Below, one piece after another: positions 11,834-23,173 of a stretch of 64,000 bases of DNA. Every line of letters begins with the position of its first letter. Position 1 is the stretch's first letter. The position numbers and the translations under genes were made by a program. Source of the DNA: Bryopsis sp. KO-2023 (Eukaryota; Chlorophyta; Ulvophyceae; Bryopsidales; Bryopsidaceae); assembly GCA_030272585.1 (NCBI GenBank), contig BSYQ01000011.1:2108001-2172000 (forward strand). The letters run 5' to 3'. The notes beneath the pieces are model-generated. The model was not told the DNA's origin. It did no database searches and saw only the letters and a program-made list of their open reading frames with translations.

Positions 11834-14535
11834 TTATATATATATATATTTTTTTTTTGAAAGTGTTTTTCACAAGGCCAAAAGGCTGAGTGCAGCCCGT
11901 TCAGAAATAACCGAAGAAAATAAATAAATATAAATAAATAAATAAAAATAAATAAATAAATAACCCACTGTAGCATCACATTGTCCATGTCTGTATGTGT
12001 TTATATGTGTATCACACATAAAATGCACCGTACCATATTGTGCCATATCATACCGTACCGCACCATTTACAATACAAAAAAAAAAGGAACAAAAAAATTT
12101 GGTGGCTAGACTATTTGGTGGGGGCGAGTTTTTTTCCGTCCTCTTTTTTGGAATGTTTGATGAATTGTTTCGGAAGTTGCAGTCTGAAAGGAGAACTCTA
12201 TCTGACCTGAATTAAAAAAAAAACGAAAAACAATTAGATGCCCCCTCCTCTCATATATATATATATATTATTTTTTTTTAATTATTTTTTATTTTTTGGG
12301 GGGGGCGCTTGGCGCTTTCATTGTGTCAATGTTGGCATTGTCGATTTGGGTTAACAGGAACGTGAGCGAATTGAGCGCGAACAGAAAAAAAAATTGGAGA
12401 AGGAGGAAAAAGAAAGGGAAAAAGAATTGAAACGAAAGCAACGAGAAGAAGAGAGGTTGAGGCAGCAGCATGAGCGGGAACAGAAACGTCTGGAAAAAGA
12501 AAAAGATAAGGAACGACGGGCTGAGGAGCGAAAGCGGCAGCAAGAGGAAAAACGAAGGTGAATTCTGTGTGTGTGTGTATATTGGTATACACGTTTTTAT
12601 ATTCAACTTTTTTTTTGAATCATATATGGTTGATTGTTTCTTTTCCTTTACAGTTTTTGGGAAATTTTGTGCCGAACGAGTGCAGGTGATAAACGTGTCA
12701 ACAATTTTGTGTGGGAAAATGGGAAGGGGCGGGGGGGAATTAAAGGCAAAGAACCTAAAACGGGTTTTTCTTGAACAGGCTCTATCATTATTCTTATCTT
12801 ATTTTCCCCAGGAATTCTTTGTGCCCCAATGTTTTTATCGTGCTTTTTCCGCAGGGAAAAGGAACTTCAGAAAGCTTTGGCCGCGAAATTGAAAGCTGCC
12901 CAAAAGGAGCTTCAGAAACAAATGGATGCTGGCCCACCGGACGATTTGGAGCTCGAGTGGGAAAGGATAGTTGAGGCCGAAAGAGGTCAGGACTATGGCT
13001 CCGATACAGACGGGGCCGAAGAATTTGGTCATCACCCAGCCAGACCTGAATTTCCGCCACCTTCTCTCCAGCTTCAGGAGGCATTCCCCAAAATGGGTGA
13101 TGAGGTAAGGGTTCCGTAAAAACAATAGAAACAATTTTCAAAATCTTTTTCAATGGGTTTTTCAGAGCTGTAAGTACCTTCAGATTTTTCCATCGTTTAA
13201 TTTTCAAGTTATTTAAGTTCTCGGATTAATTTCTTTATTTTTTTTTAACTTGAACCCCCCCATATTATTTTTCTGCCAAAAAGAAAAAGAAGTGGAAATT
13301 AATCAAAGAAATCAAGAAAAGAGCGCGTCTGTCCCAGGTCAAATATCCTATTTCTTGGTTTGTTTTCTTTTATTGATTTATTTCCTTTTTGGATGTGGAC
13401 CAGATGGGGGGCGATTTGTTGATGGCTTGGAGTTTTGTGCATTCGTTCCGGGATATCCTCGGGGTGGATGCTTTCACTGTGGATGAATTGATCGAAGCTT
13501 TGTTCAAGGGCCAGGCATCTGAAATGCTGTCCAATATTCATATAGGACTGATCCGCTTGATCCAGGCCGATATGGAAGAATCCCATTATCTGGTGGTCAC
13601 TCAGGTCCGTTCAAAAACAGAAAAGAAAAAAAAAAACATATGGATAGAAAAATAAAATATAGAAAGAAAAGAATGCATAGCCCGGAAAAGCACGTCCCCT
13701 CGCAGTGGTGCTTTTAATCCTGGATGTTTGAAGGAAGAAAAAACAAAACAAAAAACTCACGTTGGAGTTTTAATCCTGGATGGGTGAAGGAAGAAAAAAA
13801 ACAAACAAAAAACATACGGTGGAATTGGTGGTGTTGGCTAATTATTGCAGGGCGGAGGAGGAACTGCGAATTTCATGGACAGAGCTGTGGTGGGCATTGC
13901 TTCCTTTCTGGATGAGGCATGGAGCTGGGGTTTTGATGTCGATTGTTGGAGGGCGCACCTCAATCCCGTCACATGGCCGGAGATTCTCCGACAGCTCAGC
14001 ATCGCAGCCGGCAGAGGACCCAGGAAACCCAAACCCGGACGAGATGTCAAACCAAAGCTAGGAACAGAAGGGGAGGATGTGGTGCTGGACGAATCGGGGG
14101 GCTTGAGGTTGAAAATGCCTTCGAGGTTTGCCCCTGGAACTGTCAAGGCAGCTGCTTGGCAAGTGCTGGCTGAGGCTGGTGAGTCGGGTTTATTAGCTGA
14201 TGGTTATATATCGAATGCGAGGATTTTTAATTTTTTTTGGTGTTCGGAAGGAGGTTTTGTTGTTGAGTTTATGTGTTTGTTTGTTTCTGTGTCGTTTTTT
14301 TTGGGGGGAAAAAAAATCAGGGCCTGAGGGTTTGATGATAGCGGAGATCGCCAAAAGAATTCAGAAACAGGGTTTGAGGGATTTGCGAACAAGCAAAACA
14401 CCGGAGGCATCCGTGGCGGGGGGATTGTCTAGAGATGTGGTGTTCACCAGGGTCGCTCCAGCGACATATGCTCTTCAGGTGAATGATAATGCTGTATTTT
14501 TATTGATTTTATTTTTATTTTTGGATAATACATAG

Positions 14536-14582
<47 letters not shown>

Positions 14583-17500
14583 TTTTTGTTTGTTTTCAAA
14601 CGTCAGACCTCTTGTACATAGGTTCAGGGGGGGTGGGGCCGAATCAGGAGTTGCTTATTGGTTTTCGTCTATGTGATTCGGTTTGCAGCTATTTTAGTTT
14701 GAATTAGTAACATCTTTCAATGTCTGGATGGGGTGTTTGGATAAATCCTCGTTTTGGATGCCAGGCTGTCGTTGCGCACCATCGACGGCTGCTTCAAAAC
14801 AAGGAGCAAAATGCTGGTCAGGAGGAAGCCAATCAGACTCTGACCATAGCCGATTGCTGCACGCCCCACCAGAGCTCTCCGAAATCATCCATGGACAAAA
14901 GCCCATCAGATGACGTTCGAGCAACGCCCCTCCAGGTGACTTTTTGATTCGATTGCTTGCTCCTTTTTCATGTTAAAATAAAAAAGAGTCCCCAGGTATC
15001 CCAAACAGAATGTGTGTGTGTGTGAGAGAGAGAGAGATTTTTGTTCCGAAAAGTCTCTTCCTGTTAGAAATTCTTTTTTTTGAATCGTTATTATTATTGT
15101 TTTTTTATCAATATTTTGTTTTTTGTCTTTGTTTTTTTGAAATCGTTAATTTTTATTCCTTATTTTTGAATTGTTTTTGGATTGTTTTTTTTCGAACTCA
15201 GGGGGACGAAATGGATGTGAGCGAGGATGAGGATGGGTTTGAAGCTGGAGAAGTTTATGGTGAATCCTGGATCGCTGCATTGACAGAAAAGGACTACGAG
15301 TGCTTGAGTTTCCATGACAGACTGACGGCTCTCGCCACTCTTTGCAACATGGCCCTGGATGGGCCTACCATTCGGGCTTGTCTGGATGTCAGACTGGAGA
15401 ACCAGAGCGCAGAGTTCAAACGAAAAGAGGCCGAAGAAAGAGTAAGTCGGGCCAAAAAAATACATTTATATATAATATATTATTCGCTGCACTCGGCTTT
15501 TTGGCCTGTGTAAAGTATTTTTAATTCAATATATAATATAGACTAATATTTAAAATAGCCGAACATATCTGCTCTGATAAAAACATGAATGAAAAGCAAG
15601 AATGGAAGCAAAGCAGATATTGTGTAATGGATCCATGAGGTTTGGGACAAAAAAAAGAGAGTGAGAAAAACAAAAGTTTGAAAACGGTGTCCATTTTTTT
15701 TCTGCAGAAAAAAATATGAACATAAATAAGGTTTTTTTTTTCTTATTTATATTTCATTATAATATGTTGTTATAGGCTGAGAAACGACTGAGAGCAGAAC
15801 AAGCTGCTGAGGAAGCCCAAAGGCGATTGCTCCAACTGGGGACCCACCCCACAGCCTTACCCCAGACTTCCTCCAACAATCTGGACGGCTCTTTCGTGGA
15901 ATCCATAATGACCGAAAGCTTGCAAACGGTGGCCCCCGAAAAAACCAAACTGAACATAGCCTCCTGCCACCACTCCTCCAACCCTCAACATGCGATTCGA
16001 TACGAGTGCATCGGCTTGGATAGGAGGTATAATCGCTACTGGAAATTCACCAATCAATCGACGGAGGGTGACGAGGAGGAGGAGGGGGGCCCTTATCGGT
16101 CCCCAGCGGACCCCTGTTCGAAATGTGTGTTTGTGGAGAGCGGACCTCATGGGGGTTTTAGACTGTTGGAGAAACCGGAGCAGATCGATGAATTGAAAGC
16201 GGTTTTGGACCCGAGAGGAGCGAGGGAGGGTCCTTTGATGGGGGCTATTTGTCGGGAAGAAGAAGGCAGTTTTCGGGGCAATGCCACCCCTGGCTGGCGG
16301 GAAAAACCTGGTGAGGATTTTTTTGCCTTTTGAGCAATGAAATCTCTCTCTATATATATATGTGTGTCTGTTTTTATCAATTTTTTTCTATTTGTGCTAT
16401 TTGTTCATCTATTTATTATTATTATTATTGTATTATTTTATTTTATTTTTTTGGGGGGGGGAGAAGCAGGTGGTGATATATATATATATATAGAAAAGTC
16501 ATAATTGGTCTTGTTTGCACACACTCACACACACACACACATATATAGATATATACGCATACGATTCTTGAGGTGTTTTACGATAATTGTTTTGTCCCTC
16601 TAGAATTGGATGCAGACTTCGTGCAACCGGAGAAGAGGCAAAGAATAGGGGACTCGGAGCCCCGCTGGCTCTGCATGTCCACTTTCGCAGAAAGATGGAC
16701 TACTGGGGACGATTACATAAGCAATCTTAACTTCCCCTCCACAGACACCCCCATCCTACAGAAGCTAAAAATAGACATGATGCGGATCGAAGAAGTGTTG
16801 GCAGGGGAGGCCTTGGAAAATTGGGACAGGTGGGTTTTTTTTTTTTGTGTGTGTGTGTGTGTGTGTTACAAGGGGGGGGGGATTTTGAACAAGAATGTGA
16901 TTTGCGGTATATATCTTGCATCGAATTGAAATTGTTTTACACAAGGCCCAAATGGTGGAGTGCAGCCCGTTCACGGAAATGTGTTACAGACTGACTGAGA
17001 AATAAACCACCGTAGCATCACAATGTCCATATCTAGCTCTCTACCCCCTAACAGTAAACTAAGAAGAAACTGAGTCGAACATCCAGAAGAAAAAAATCGC
17101 TGACCATAATTGCATCGTAATCCGAGAGAAAAATCACTGATCGAAAGTGATATACAGTAGAAGCCGGTTACTATTGCGTCGGCCACTGCAGCACGCCGTG
17201 TACTACAGCAGAATCGCTAGGAACGGAATTTTCAGGGGGTGGGGGTGGCCGTTTTATCAATCTGGATTTCGGGTAATAAATCAAGGTGCTCACGAATTTC
17301 CTACGAGAACCGTGAAACGAGAGAACGCGCGGTGGAAAGGGAACACGAAACGTTTGACGAGGACGAGGTTGAGGCTGAACCGACTCCAACAAACGCTGTG
17401 ATGAGAGAAATGCTGCGCCGACTGGAAGTAGGCCTGGAGCGTCGGGGCTTTGACAAGATGGAGGTCTACGAGAATGCCCAAGACATCGTCGTGGCGTTCC

Positions 17501-19656
17501 TTCGAGCGCAGTTGACGCGCCAGGCCTCTATTCAAGAGTTTTTTAAAGTTTGATTCACTTTGACGCGTCTGGGAATGAGGAAATGTCGGACTTTGTTTTG
17601 TAAATCGGCCGCGTACTAAAGCGAAAAACCCGCCGCCCGAATGTGATTCAGTAACCGGCTTCTACTGTATACATATATATGTAATATACAATATGATTGA
17701 TTTTCAGAGGGAATGTTTTTTTTTTGGTTTTTTTGAATTTTGCATTCGTTTTTCTGAATAACATCCCTGATTGAATTTTTTCCTTGATGGAATGGTTATC
17801 TAGATTGGCCTGGGCGGAGCGAACTCGGAATGCTTCCAGTTTGGACGAACTGAGATCTTGTTTGGGGCACCTGGAAAATGGATTGGTGGCAGACGTGGTG
17901 TCACCTTATTTCACCAGAAGTCCGTACATTGTCAGAGGGGCGTGGAGGCGAGTTCGAGGAGAAGTGGCCAGTGCAATCCCTGGGAAGAAGGGGGAGTATA
18001 TTTATTTGGTGGATACGCCTGGTAAGGAGAAGGGGAGGGGGGGGGAAGAAGAAAAAGCTGTGTTTTTTCAGATTCTAGTCGTTAGACTAGCGTTGATTTT
18101 AAGCGCTCGGAAAATTAAAGTTAGGAAAAAAAAAAAAGAGTCGGTCTCTGGAGACTAGCAAATGTGCCATGGTGGGTTGTATGCAGGTTTTTTCCTTCCA
18201 GCCCCGGTGTGCAAGACGTTTTTGTTTTTTTTTGAGTGATAATACTAAGAATAATGATAAAATAAAGTTACTGAAGATTTTTTTTTTCTTCTGAAAACAC
18301 GATAATAAAGTTTCTGAAAAAAGATGATTGATGGTGACTTTTTAGGGATGGAGTCTTGTGAATTGGACCCTCTGGCATGGCTGCCTGCCACTTATGCCGC
18401 CGTTTCCTTGAGGCTTTTATCATTGGATGCTTCGATTATTTACAGAGCAACCCTCCCTCCCGGGAGGGACACCCTGGAGTCTTACAAATACGTTCAAAAA
18501 CCGAGGGCCAAGGAATTGGAGCCTGCCAAGAACGAATGTTTTCTGCAGAATGTGGGCAAGGGGGTGAGAATCGTTTCGTGTCAAAGAATTGACAGCAGCG
18601 GGAGGGTGGCGGGGTCCATGCTGCCCGCATTGAAAAAGAGGGTGGATGGAGAGGGGCAAGAAGAGTTTACCGTTCCGGTGAGGCTTTTATGGGTTTTTTT
18701 TTTGTGTGTTTTCTTCAAGTAGTTTTGTTTGCAAGTCAGTGGCGAATTCTTTTTTTTTTGGGGGGGGGGGGGGGTGGGAAGGGAAAAAACCAATTCTTTT
18801 TCCAATCTGTGTTTCTCACCAATTTATTGAATCACAGTTGGGGAGGGGAAAAAACGTAGATGCAAAATATATGGTTACACTAATAGTCATAATATTTCCG
18901 GAAATATTATTACTGCTAGGGTTTTTTTCCCTTTTTTTTCCCCCTGAGATTCCCAACCTCAGGGACTGCAGGAGGCAGTGATGTGGAGCATAACAAAGAA
19001 AGAAAGAAAATAAAAAGAAAGTTGGAGATGAGATGTAAGATATCGTTTTTTGCCGAACTTTAGGTGTTGGAGTTGGAAGAGGCCGTTGGGCAAGCGGAAG
19101 CTGATGGAAGTCTTTTTGTTGGGGTTCCCCCTGGGGCAGCAATGGGCAGAGGTCCGAGAGGGGGTAGATCCAGTGGAATTCGAGGAAGGGGGGGCCGAGG
19201 CGGGCGGGGAGGGACCGCCCCGAAAAGAAAGAGGCGATCTTCGCTAGCCATGGAATTAGAGAGAGTGAGTTTCCACAAGATCTATTAAAGTTGACTTAAA
19301 AAAAGAAGAGAAAATGACGATATCCCCCACCCTGGCGTTTTTTTTTTGGGGGGGGGGGAGCTCCCTGCCGTCATTACCTGTTTGCATCCTGTCTCTGTTA
19401 TTACAGAAATGACGTAAGCTGCATTTTCCAGAGTGGTGTGGAGTTGCTGTGTCAAAACTTGTTAGTGATTATTAGTCATAGTTTTTTAATTTTTTTTTGT
19501 TGAAATCAGGAGGAAGATGATGAAGAAGAAGAAGATCAACATGAAGATGACCCCTTGGACGATTTAGGGTTCAGTGGATATTACGATGACCATAGCTTGT
19601 ATGGGCAGCACCACGGGAGTTCACCCGATCAAATGGATGGAAGCCACAATTATTGA
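10898..19656 (+). CDS. RLT-like DDT/HARE-HTH/WHIM chromatin-remodelling subunit without homeobox
   Basis: Fifteen exons with closing phases: 10898-11242, 11579-11779, 12358-12557, 12855-13104, 13404-13604, 13851-14178, 14321-14478, 14765-14935, 15202-15441, 15776-16310, 16604-16829, 17804-18021, 18346-18677, 19064-19264, 19510-19656 (1250 residues). Domains in order: acidic N-terminus; a long Lys/Glu/Arg coiled coil (~120-275); DDT (~335-395, MAWSFVHSFRDILG); a segment with NPVTWPEILRQ; HARE-HTH (~490-561); WHIM-type motifs (~640-698, and GLDRRYNRYWKF at ~778); the plant-RLT block DPLAWLPATYAAVSLRLLSL; an RG-rich basic patch; an acidic C-terminus. Known plant RLT1/2 proteins with this order bind ISWI ATPases and carry an N-terminal homeodomain; none is seen here. 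Nuclear location is inferred. Confidence 0.9.
11862..11990 (+). repeat. Intronic dispersed repeat, degenerate copy
   Basis: It shares the core gagtgcagcccgttca and the later block gtagcatcacattgtcca with copies at 16.9 kb and 58.9 kb. Its middle is replaced by an A/T-rich taaa microsatellite. It lies in intron 2 of the RLT-like gene. Confidence 0.6.
15480..15515 (-). repeat. Intronic dispersed repeat, short inverted fragment
   Basis: Read on the minus strand, the segment matches the 5' part of the repeat at 16.93 kb (tttacacaaggc, then gagtgcag). Only about 35 bp remain. It lies in intron 9 of the RLT-like gene. Confidence 0.45.
16922..17090 (+). repeat. Intronic dispersed repeat, best copy
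   Basis: About 165 bp resembling 58868-59036 along its length. Shared blocks are gagtgcagcccgttcac, gtagcatc, caatgtcca, and a long match covering tagctctctaccccctaac and the following agtaaact. It is in the same orientation as the host gene and inside an intron, as are the other copies. It could be a SINE or the remnant of another element; no clear pol III A box is seen. Confidence 0.7.
17155..17667 (+). mobile_element. Pogo/Tigger-type deletion element in an RLT-like intron
   Basis: Perfect 18-bp TIRs CAGTAGAAGCCGGTTACT (17155-17172) and its complement (17650-17667) are flanked on both sides by TA (17153-17154 and 17668-17669). TA duplication and a CAGT start are typical of the pogo/Tigger branch of Tc1/mariner. 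The 513-bp interior keeps an open frame ending at 17553 that looks like the tail of a Tigger/CENP-B-like transposase. The element is in intron 11, in the sense orientation of the host gene. Confidence 0.9.
17239..17553 (+). pseudogene. C-terminal remnant of Tigger-like transposase
   Basis: An open frame of about 100 codons ends in LTRQASIQEFFKV. Transposases of the Tigger/jerky group commonly end in a similar Gln-x-x-x-x-x-Phe-Phe motif. The catalytic DDE core and DNA-binding domains are absent, so the fragment could not act on its own. The assignment rests on this tail plus the TIR/TA structure around it. Confidence 0.6.
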
Positions 19657-21455
19657 AAATTGATCGAAAAAAAAAAGAGGGGGTAAAAACAGGATCCAAT
19701 CAAATCCGCATCATCGAGGACCCCCAGATATGTTTTTGGTGTTTTGTCTGTTCGTTCCGTGGGTTTTCTTTTTTAGCGTTTTGATTTTGGAGGGTTGGAA
19801 TATTCTCCTCACTTTTGACAAGAGTTTTTCTTTGTTCGGGGCTGTTCTTTTTTTATTTCAACTTTAATGAGCGTTTTCTTATTCTCCTTGTGTAAAATAC
19901 TCGTCAACAGGACGAGATTTCTGAGTGTACCAGGCAGACAATTCCAGACTTTTCAGACAGAGGGTACCAGACAATTTTTACAGGAGTCTCTTTTCATTCC
20001 AACAAAGCCCCTTTTATCTTAAAATTACCACCCTCCAGAAATCTGTCATTTCTGTTTGTTCCCACTAATTTGTTCTGCCAGATCTGACTAAGCTGTCACA
20101 GTTTCTACTAATGCCTTAAAACTGTTCTTTTCCTTTGTGTCATTTTTGGGCCTTTTACACGCTTCCCTGCGCAAAATTAAAAAATTAAATGACTTCAAAA
20201 AGAAAACTCCCTCCCAGCCATTCCCTCCAGCTTCGGACCAGACTGTTCTACAGTCCTTTCGGTGTCCAGGCTGGGGGACAGTTCTATTCCCACTCAGAAA
20301 TTTTAGCCCATTCCCTTCTCTTTCTTTTTTTTTGAAGAGACAAAATAAAGAAAATCCTCAAGCGAGGGTCCTAGTCCGAAACCCTAAATGTGGTTTCCTT
20401 TCATTTGTACCTCATTCATTTTCGAATTCTCTGTCTTCTCACCAGAGCCGGGCAGCAACCGGTTTGTACCGTACCACGACGTCGTCCACGACACAACACC
20501 AATAAGTCTACAATTAAAAAATTCCATGCCCACTGGCGACTCTAAACCAACCGACGACGCACCAGACCAATAAGGCGTCCTCCGGAAAAACAAAAAAAAA
20601 ACAAAAAAAACAGCAAGCACAAACATATACCTTTGAAAAAATATTGAACGAACCAACAATAACAAAACAGAAGCTTGCGACATCGATTTGCTCCCAGCCT
20701 TTTGCACCCTTTTGTAGATTTGTTTTTGAGTTGATTCTTTTTTGGCTTGCATGAATTTGTGGATGATTCAGGGTTTTCTTAGCAACCCTTTTGAGATTCT
20801 TTTATTTGTTCAGTGCTGTATAGGTTAGTAATGACTATTGGACCTCGAAAAAACAACGAAACAATGCACACAATAAATCAATGTGTCCACTGCTGCCCAT
20901 TCAGCATTTTGTGTTGGTTCCTTGGGTGGATGTCATAACCTGTTGAATTAGCCAGACCCTCTGGCATCGATATTCAGTCAATATCAAGACTGGAAAAAAA
21001 ACGTTCTAATGGATGCAATCCCTATTTCTTCAGTCAAGTGTATCCGCCTGCCGAACAAACGAGAAGTTGCTCTTCCAGCTGGATCAAATAGTGTATGTTT
21101 TTATCGGATTCTGTGTTTGGGTTGAATGCATTGGCATTACCAATATGTATGTTTATTTCTTATCATTTGTATATAGATTGCAATTGATGTCCAAGAAGCG
21201 ATTCCCTAGGTTTTGTATTTCCCTGCCCGGAATTTTCAATAGATATAACTTCAATGAAAAGGTAATAATTTCAAGATCCACCTGGCAACTAATTTTCGAC
21301 AATGAAAGAAAAAGGGTTGTTTCTTTTCAACGCACTGCGAAAAAAAAAATGAAAGCTTTCCTGAACCAAAATATTTCCTTCCCCTTTCTACCCAACTTCA
21401 AGACAAAACAGGATGAGGCAAATCGAGAGTGAAAAAAAAGACATTTTTTTGAAAA
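19657..21455. other. Convergent intergenic region, no gene
   Basis: It lies between the ends of the RLT-like gene (+) and the dioxygenase-like gene (-), and probably contains both 3' UTRs. Short open frames at 20137-20505 and 21013-21432 lack recognisable domains and suitable splice neighbours. Confidence 0.5.
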
Positions 21456-22242
21456 TTATGGCACCCATTGTTCCGATCTCTTCAAGTAGAAATTGTACTT
21501 GACTCGGAGGGAATCCCCCTTTCCCTCCTCTTTTTTTATCCACAGCTCCTCCAGCTCTTCATTGCAGCAATTGTTTCCATCTTTGTTCAACCTCATATCG
21601 TCCCTAAAATACAGCTGAGTCACCAGCGTCTCATAACCCTCGGCCTCGATCAAAATGTGGAAATGCCGAGGCCTCGTCTGGTAATATCCTGGCACCAGGG
21701 TGTTCACTTCGAAGGAGCCATCCTCCATGACAGTCATCCAACCCCTACAGTAGTGCGAGGCCTGGTCCCGAAAATCATCATAAACTCCATTCGGATCTGC
21801 TTGCCAGACGAGCAACCGGACTTCCCTTTCGCTTGGGGTGACTGGAGTCTTGCAATCCTGAAACAGAATTGACCTCCCCCTTTGTTTTAAAATTAATTTG
21901 TTGTAAAATGCATTGATTTGAATTGATTTGCTCCTTGTAGAATCCTGTTCAAAAAGCGTCAGAACACCACGTGGGTTTTGCCGCGGCGTCTGACCGGCTC
22001 ACCTCGTCCAGAACGAAACCAGACAGCTTAACTTTTTCAGCATCCGGCGCGGCTTCTCCTGATTTCCGGTATTCCTCGCTGCAGAGGGTCGTGCCTTTTT
22101 CGAGCACCCCTGCTGTCTGGATGAACGGCCCCGCGGGTGCCGAAGGGGTGATTTTGCACGTTCCCTCAGCAAACGGCCTAGCGAAAGAGCCGTCAAAGGC
22201 TGCGCTTGCGAAAAGGGCGGTTATCGTAAGAAACCTGTTCAT
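21456..22242 (-). CDS. Secreted intradiol ring-cleavage dioxygenase-like protein
   Basis: Two exons, 22003-22242 and 21456-21857, joined in phase 0 by a GTGAG...CAG intron (213 residues). A signal peptide is likely (MNRFLTITALFASAAFDGSFA). The body follows the intradiol dioxygenase fold: a VKLSGFVLDE strand, the LLVWQADPNGVYDD signature, then DGSFEVNTLVPGYY and RHFH. Family iron ligands are two Tyr and two His; visible candidates are Tyr138/139 with His145 and His147, and Tyr106 or Tyr116 for the first Tyr. The family cleaves catechol-type rings between the hydroxyls, but secreted eukaryotic members are poorly characterised, so the substrate is unknown. It is divergent to the mTERF gene. Confidence 0.85.
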
Positions 22243-23173
22243 GGAGACGGTTTTTTTTTATACCGAAACTCCTCTCCCTTATGATCCGGGGTTGTTTAAA
22301 TTCCGATGCAAGTGTTATTCCGATATAGTGCCTGCCTCAAAAACAATTGGTGCGGCGTTCGGGTGGACTTGTCTCGACTTCTGCGTCTCGTGTGACGATT
22401 ATAAGACAAGTGGAAAAAGTACGAACAAAAAAAAATTTGGTGAGCAGCAGTCCTCTCCTCGTTTCGAGGAATTTGAAAAGTTCAAGCACACGTCAAATCG
22501 AAGGGGGTGCGAATTGGCTGAAACACACAATTGAAAACAGAAACGAATGGCGGCGCAAGATGCATGCACATTGAAAGCGAGATGAAGAGGGAAAGTTAAT
22601 ATACTCCACCCACAGCACCTGAACAGCAACCACATCCTTGATTGCTTAGTGTGGTATCGAAAAAGCTGGTTGACCTCTGTCGACCCCACCAAACCATTGT
22701 CCGCCGATCCCTAGTTTCTCTAGGTGTGTTTGTTTGGGGGGAGCGTCCAGCGATTGGAAATCTGATTGGTTGATTCCAAGAAATACGAGGTATGAGGTAG
22801 AACTAAGCCTCACAGGAAGTAGATGTGAAGTCATGTCTCATTTCCAGAAAAAGAGAAGGGTGGACGTGTGCGTGACTGTAGACCTTATTTCTGTGCAACT
22901 CTGTTTTTCGTTTTGAGAGGACGCCTTTGCCATACAGGCTGTGACCACTTCGGTGTCGGAATCGCAAATTATTATTTTTTTTTTGCAAAATAGATACGAT
23001 ATTCGTGTTTGGTTTCCACCCCCCCCCCCCCCCCCCAAACTGTTTTCGTCTGCAGCTGAAAGTTTTTCCAACCGAACGCTGCGTGCCACCAAGGGAGGTT
23101 GGAAAGAAGACGAAACAGTCCGTGCGAAAACACACCAATTGTACAGAGTAGGCAAAGTTTTGAGCGTGCGTTT
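22243..23173. promoter_or_regulatory. Divergent intergenic region (dioxygenase-like / mTERF)
   Basis: The 931 bp lie between the two starts. They must hold both promoters. They contain an 18-C run at about 23018-23037. No specific element could be assigned. Confidence 0.4.

Noticed and set aside
12289-12606. Minus-strand ORF rich in Phe/Leu/Ser
   Set aside because: Antisense shadow of the Lys/Glu coiled-coil exon of the RLT-like gene.
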